Shown one piece after another: positions 7,398-9,115 of a stretch of 9,115 nucleotides of DNA. The notes beneath the pieces were generated by a model. It was not told the origin of the DNA and searched no databases. It was given only the letters and a program-made list of their open reading frames with translations. The stretch lies in contig SKRY01000317.1 of NCBI GenBank assembly GCA_007118235.1, positions 1 to 9,115 on the forward strand, read 5' to 3'. Source of the DNA: Candidatus Hydrogenedentota bacterium (GTDB lineage Bacteria; Hydrogenedentota; Hydrogenedentia; Hydrogenedentales; SLHB01). The translations under genes were made by a program, and so were the position numbers. How positions within the stretch are numbered: the stretch's first letter is position 1; each line of letters starts with the position of its first letter.

Positions 7398-8374
7398 TGT
7401 TCTACGATTTTATCAATCTTGCGGAGCTGGACGAGGACGACATATACGAGTTGCTGGAGCTGGCCGACGGGTTGAAGAAGATGCACCACGAGAGCCGCGT
7501 CTATCAGCCCCTGGAAGGCCAGTCCCTGGCCATGATCTTCGAGAAGCCGAGTTTGCGGACCCGCGTGAGCTTTGAAGTGGGAATCTTCCAGCTTGGGGGA
7601 TTGGGGGTTGTGTTGGACTACGGTCAAATCAAGTTGGGCGAACGGGAATCCGTGCCCGATGTCGCCCGTAACCTTGATCGCTGGGTGGACGGCATCGTGG
7701 CCCGCACCTTTAGTCACGACGCCGTGGTTCAGTTGGCCAGCAACGCCAACATCCCCGTGATCAACGCGCTGACCGACAAGCTTCATCCGTGCCAAGTCCT
7801 CGCCGACGCCCAGGCGCTCCGGGAGCACAAGGGCGATTTCAACGGCCTGAAAGTGGCCTTTGTGGGGGACGGGAACAATGTGTGCGCTTCCTGGATGAAC
7901 TTCGCGGCCCGCATTCCCATCGATTTCGCGCTTGCCTGTCCGCCGGGATTCGAGGTGGACGAGGACATCTACGAATTCGCCCGCCGCGAAGCCGAGGGCG
8001 AGGTGTTTGTGACGAATGATCTCAAGGAAGCAGTGGACGGCGCGGACGCGGTCTACACGGACGTCTGGGCAAGCATGGGCCAGGAGGAGGAGCAGGCCGA
8101 GCGGGCCGCCGTCTTCCGTCCCTACCAAATCACCAAGGACGTCATGGCCATGGCGAAGAAGGACGCGGTCTTCATGCATTGCCTGCCGGCCAAGCGCGAA
8201 CAAGAAGTCACGAGCGAAGTCATTGATGGGCCTCAATCCATCGTGTTCGACCAGTCCGAGAACCGGCTTCATACACAGAAGGCGGTGATGGCCACGCTCA
8301 TGGAGCGGCGGGAAGACGGCCTTTGCCCCAAATTGAGCCATCACCGGCGGGAACAGGGCGGCGAACAGGCGTGA
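7397..8374 (+). CDS. argF: Ornithine carbamoyltransferase, anabolic
   Basis: This enzyme joins carbamoyl phosphate and ornithine to give citrulline and phosphate, in the cytoplasm, normally as a trimer. The 325-residue protein shows the full transcarbamoylase signature: the carbamoyl-phosphate loop KPSLRTRVSFE (50-60), RTFSH (103-107), HPCQ (130-133), GDGNN (157-161), the ornithine loop DVWASMG (222-228) and the catalytic-cysteine motif HCLP (261-264), followed by ENRLHTQKA. SMG and HCLP distinguish ornithine from aspartate carbamoyltransferase. The loop reads SLRTR rather than STRTR, a common variant. The last 15 or so residues are charged and extend slightly past the usual end. The ATG overlaps the argD stop by one base (TAATG), so the two are almost certainly translationally coupled. 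A role in arginine breakdown is unlikely given argD and argG on either side. Confidence 0.96.
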   Translation: MFYDFINLAELDEDDIYELLELADGLKKMHHESRVYQPLEGQSLAMIFEKPSLRTRVSFEVGIFQLGGLGVVLDYGQIKLGERESVPDVARNLDRWVDGIVARTFSHDAVVQLASNANIPVINALTDKLHPCQVLADAQALREHKGDFNGLKVAFVGDGNNVCASWMNFAARIPIDFALACPPGFEVDEDIYEFARREAEGEVFVTNDLKEAVDGADAVYTDVWASMGQEEEQAERAAVFRPYQITKDVMAMAKKDAVFMHCLPAKREQEVTSEVIDGPQSIVFDQSENRLHTQKAVMATLMERREDGLCPKLSHHRREQGGEQA

Positions 8375-8470
8375 ACGGGATTGTATGTGGCCATTGGAAC
8401 GCCGCGATGGCCGCCTGATGTCCGGGATGGGCGAACCCCCGGTTCTGTTGTAGCGTGTCTTTCCCCAGGA

Positions 8471-8491
8471 CTCCGTCCGGAAGCGACGGGG
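8471..8491 (+). repeat. 7-bp hairpin in the argF-argG leader
   Basis: CTCCGTC (8471-8477) can pair with GACGGGG (8485-8491), including one G-U pair, around a 7-base loop. No T-run follows. It could be an RNA structure at the end of argF mRNA or in the argG leader. Confidence 0.3.
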
Positions 8492-8509
8492 ACGAAATGC
8501 TGGTTGTCC

Positions 8510-8526
8510 GGTGATGACACATCACC
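8510..8526. promoter_or_regulatory. Perfect 7+7 palindrome directly upstream of the argG ribosome-binding site
   Basis: GGTGATG (8510-8516) and CATCACC (8520-8526) are perfect reverse complements around a 3-base centre. The palindrome exactly fills the 17 bases between TTGTCC (8504-8509, 4 of 6 to the -35 consensus) and TTTGAT (8527-8532, 4 of 6 to the -10), the classic position for a repressor site. It does not resemble the ArgR ARG box (TGAAT-N4-ATTCA). A start near 8539 would fall in the Shine-Dalgarno, so the promoter reading is doubtful; the palindrome could instead act as an RNA hairpin. Confidence 0.4.
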
Positions 8527-8549
8527 TTTGATATGTGAAGGAACCCACC

Positions 8550-9115
8550 ATGGCCCCAAACGTGAAGAAGATTGTGCTCGCCTATTCCGGCGGGTTGGAT
8601 ACATCGGTTATCTTGAAATGGCTGCAAGAAACCTATAACGCCGAGGTCGTGGCTTACATCGCGGACATCGGACAGGGAGAAGAGCTTGAGCCCGCCCGCG
8701 AAAAGGCCAAGGCCACCGGGGCGAGCGCGGTGTATGTGGACGATCTCCGCGAGGAGTTCGTGCGCGATTTCGTGTTCCCCGCCGTGAAGGCGCAAGCCAT
8801 CTACGAGGGCAGTTACTTGCTGGGCACGAGCGTGGCGCGTCCGCTCATCGCCAAGGGCTTGATTAACACGCTGCGCAAGGAAGGGGCGGACGCCGTCTCT
8901 CATGGAGCGACGGGCAAGGGAAACGACCAAGTCCGCTTCGAGTTGACGTGCTTGGCGTTGGAGCCTGGCGTCACCGTCATAGCCCCGTGGCGCGAACCCG
9001 AGTGGGACTTGGACAGCCGGAACAAAATGCTGGAGTATGCGAAGCGGCATGGCATCGCGATTGCCTCCACGGGTGAGAAACCGTACAGCATGGATCGCAA
9101 TCTTCTGCATTTGTC
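8550..9115 (+). CDS. argG: Argininosuccinate synthase, N-terminal part (cut by window edge)
   Basis: ArgG ligates citrulline to aspartate using ATP (to AMP and pyrophosphate), giving argininosuccinate. The first 188 residues of the usual 400 or so are present. Residues 8-19 carry the N-type ATP pyrophosphatase loop AYSGGLDTS. Later come EGSYLLGTSVARPLI (86-100), the citrulline/aspartate-binding GATGKGNDQVRFE (119-131), and KPYSMDRNLLHL (177-188) at the edge. These are highly conserved ArgG blocks. The ATG has a Shine-Dalgarno (GAAGGA, about 6 bases upstream). The frame runs off the right edge with no stop. With argD and argF it forms an arginine-synthesis cluster; argH may lie just outside, which I cannot see. 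Confidence 0.96.
   Translation, partial: MAPNVKKIVLAYSGGLDTSVILKWLQETYNAEVVAYIADIGQGEELEPAREKAKATGASAVYVDDLREEFVRDFVFPAVKAQAIYEGSYLLGTSVARPLIAKGLINTLRKEGADAVSHGATGKGNDQVRFELTCLALEPGVTVIAPWREPEWDLDSRNKMLEYAKRHGIAIASTGEKPYSMDRNLLHL

Larger units (their letters stand above)
8375..8549 (+). other. argF-argG leader region
   Basis: The 175 bases between the argF stop and the argG start hold two inverted repeats (listed separately) and the argG Shine-Dalgarno GAAGGA about 8538-8543. No small gene or T-rich terminator is visible. The spacing contrasts with the overlapping argD-argF junction and suggests argG has some control of its own. Confidence 0.45.

Noticed and set aside
7304..8344. Minus-strand open frame of 346 codons opposite argF
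   Set aside because: argF motifs are complete on the plus strand; the antisense translation is His/Gly/Asp-rich shadow sequence.
8298..9110. Minus-strand open frame of 270 codons opposite argF end and argG
   Set aside because: Antisense to argG, which has the full ATP pyrophosphatase motifs.

Overview
The window looks like part of a chromosome from a high-GC, Gram-negative-type (diderm) bacterium. A BamA-like outer-membrane assembly gene begins at the left edge, next to a complete mcsA-mcsB-clpC proteostasis block of the kind best known from Firmicutes. No ctsR gene is present. BamA plus McsA/McsB/ClpC, together with an argD-argF-argG run, suggests an uncultured diderm lineage such as Hydrogenedentota, Sumerlaeota or Planctomycetota. 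That placement is inference; no rRNA or other decisive marker is present.

Layout. The left half is read on the minus strand, in transcription order: a DUF4203/TMEM198-like membrane protein (5365-4730), mcsA (4497-3961), mcsB (3951-2902), clpC (2671-203) and the start of a bamA-like gene (206-1, cut by the window). The mcsA and mcsB reading frames abut, and clpC and bamA overlap by 4 bases. mcsB and clpC are separated by 230 bases holding a hairpin and small repeats. The right half is read on the plus strand: an FmdB-family zinc-ribbon protein (5617-5949), argD (6210-7397), argF (7397-8374) and argG (8550 to beyond the window). The two halves diverge from a roughly 250-base control region (5366-5616).

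How the genes work together. ArgD, ArgF and ArgG are consecutive or near-consecutive enzymes of arginine synthesis: N-acetylglutamate semialdehyde to N-acetylornithine, ornithine to citrulline, citrulline to argininosuccinate. McsA, McsB and ClpC form the module that in Bacillus marks proteins with phosphoarginine and delivers them to ClpCP.

The most interesting observation is that the McsB homologue here, although full length and clearly in the family, lacks essentially every residue known to be needed for the kinase reaction. Both catalytic glutamates, the active-site cysteine, the phosphate-binding arginines and the Arg-Asp pair of the phosphoarginine pocket are all replaced. McsA and ClpC look intact. 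This suggests a McsA/pseudokinase adaptor system feeding ClpC, genetically tied to outer-membrane biogenesis through the clpC-bamA overlap.

Intergenic regions also hold candidate regulatory sites: a promoter before mcsA, an inverted repeat around the -35 region upstream of fmdB, and a perfect 7+7 palindrome immediately upstream of the argG ribosome-binding site.
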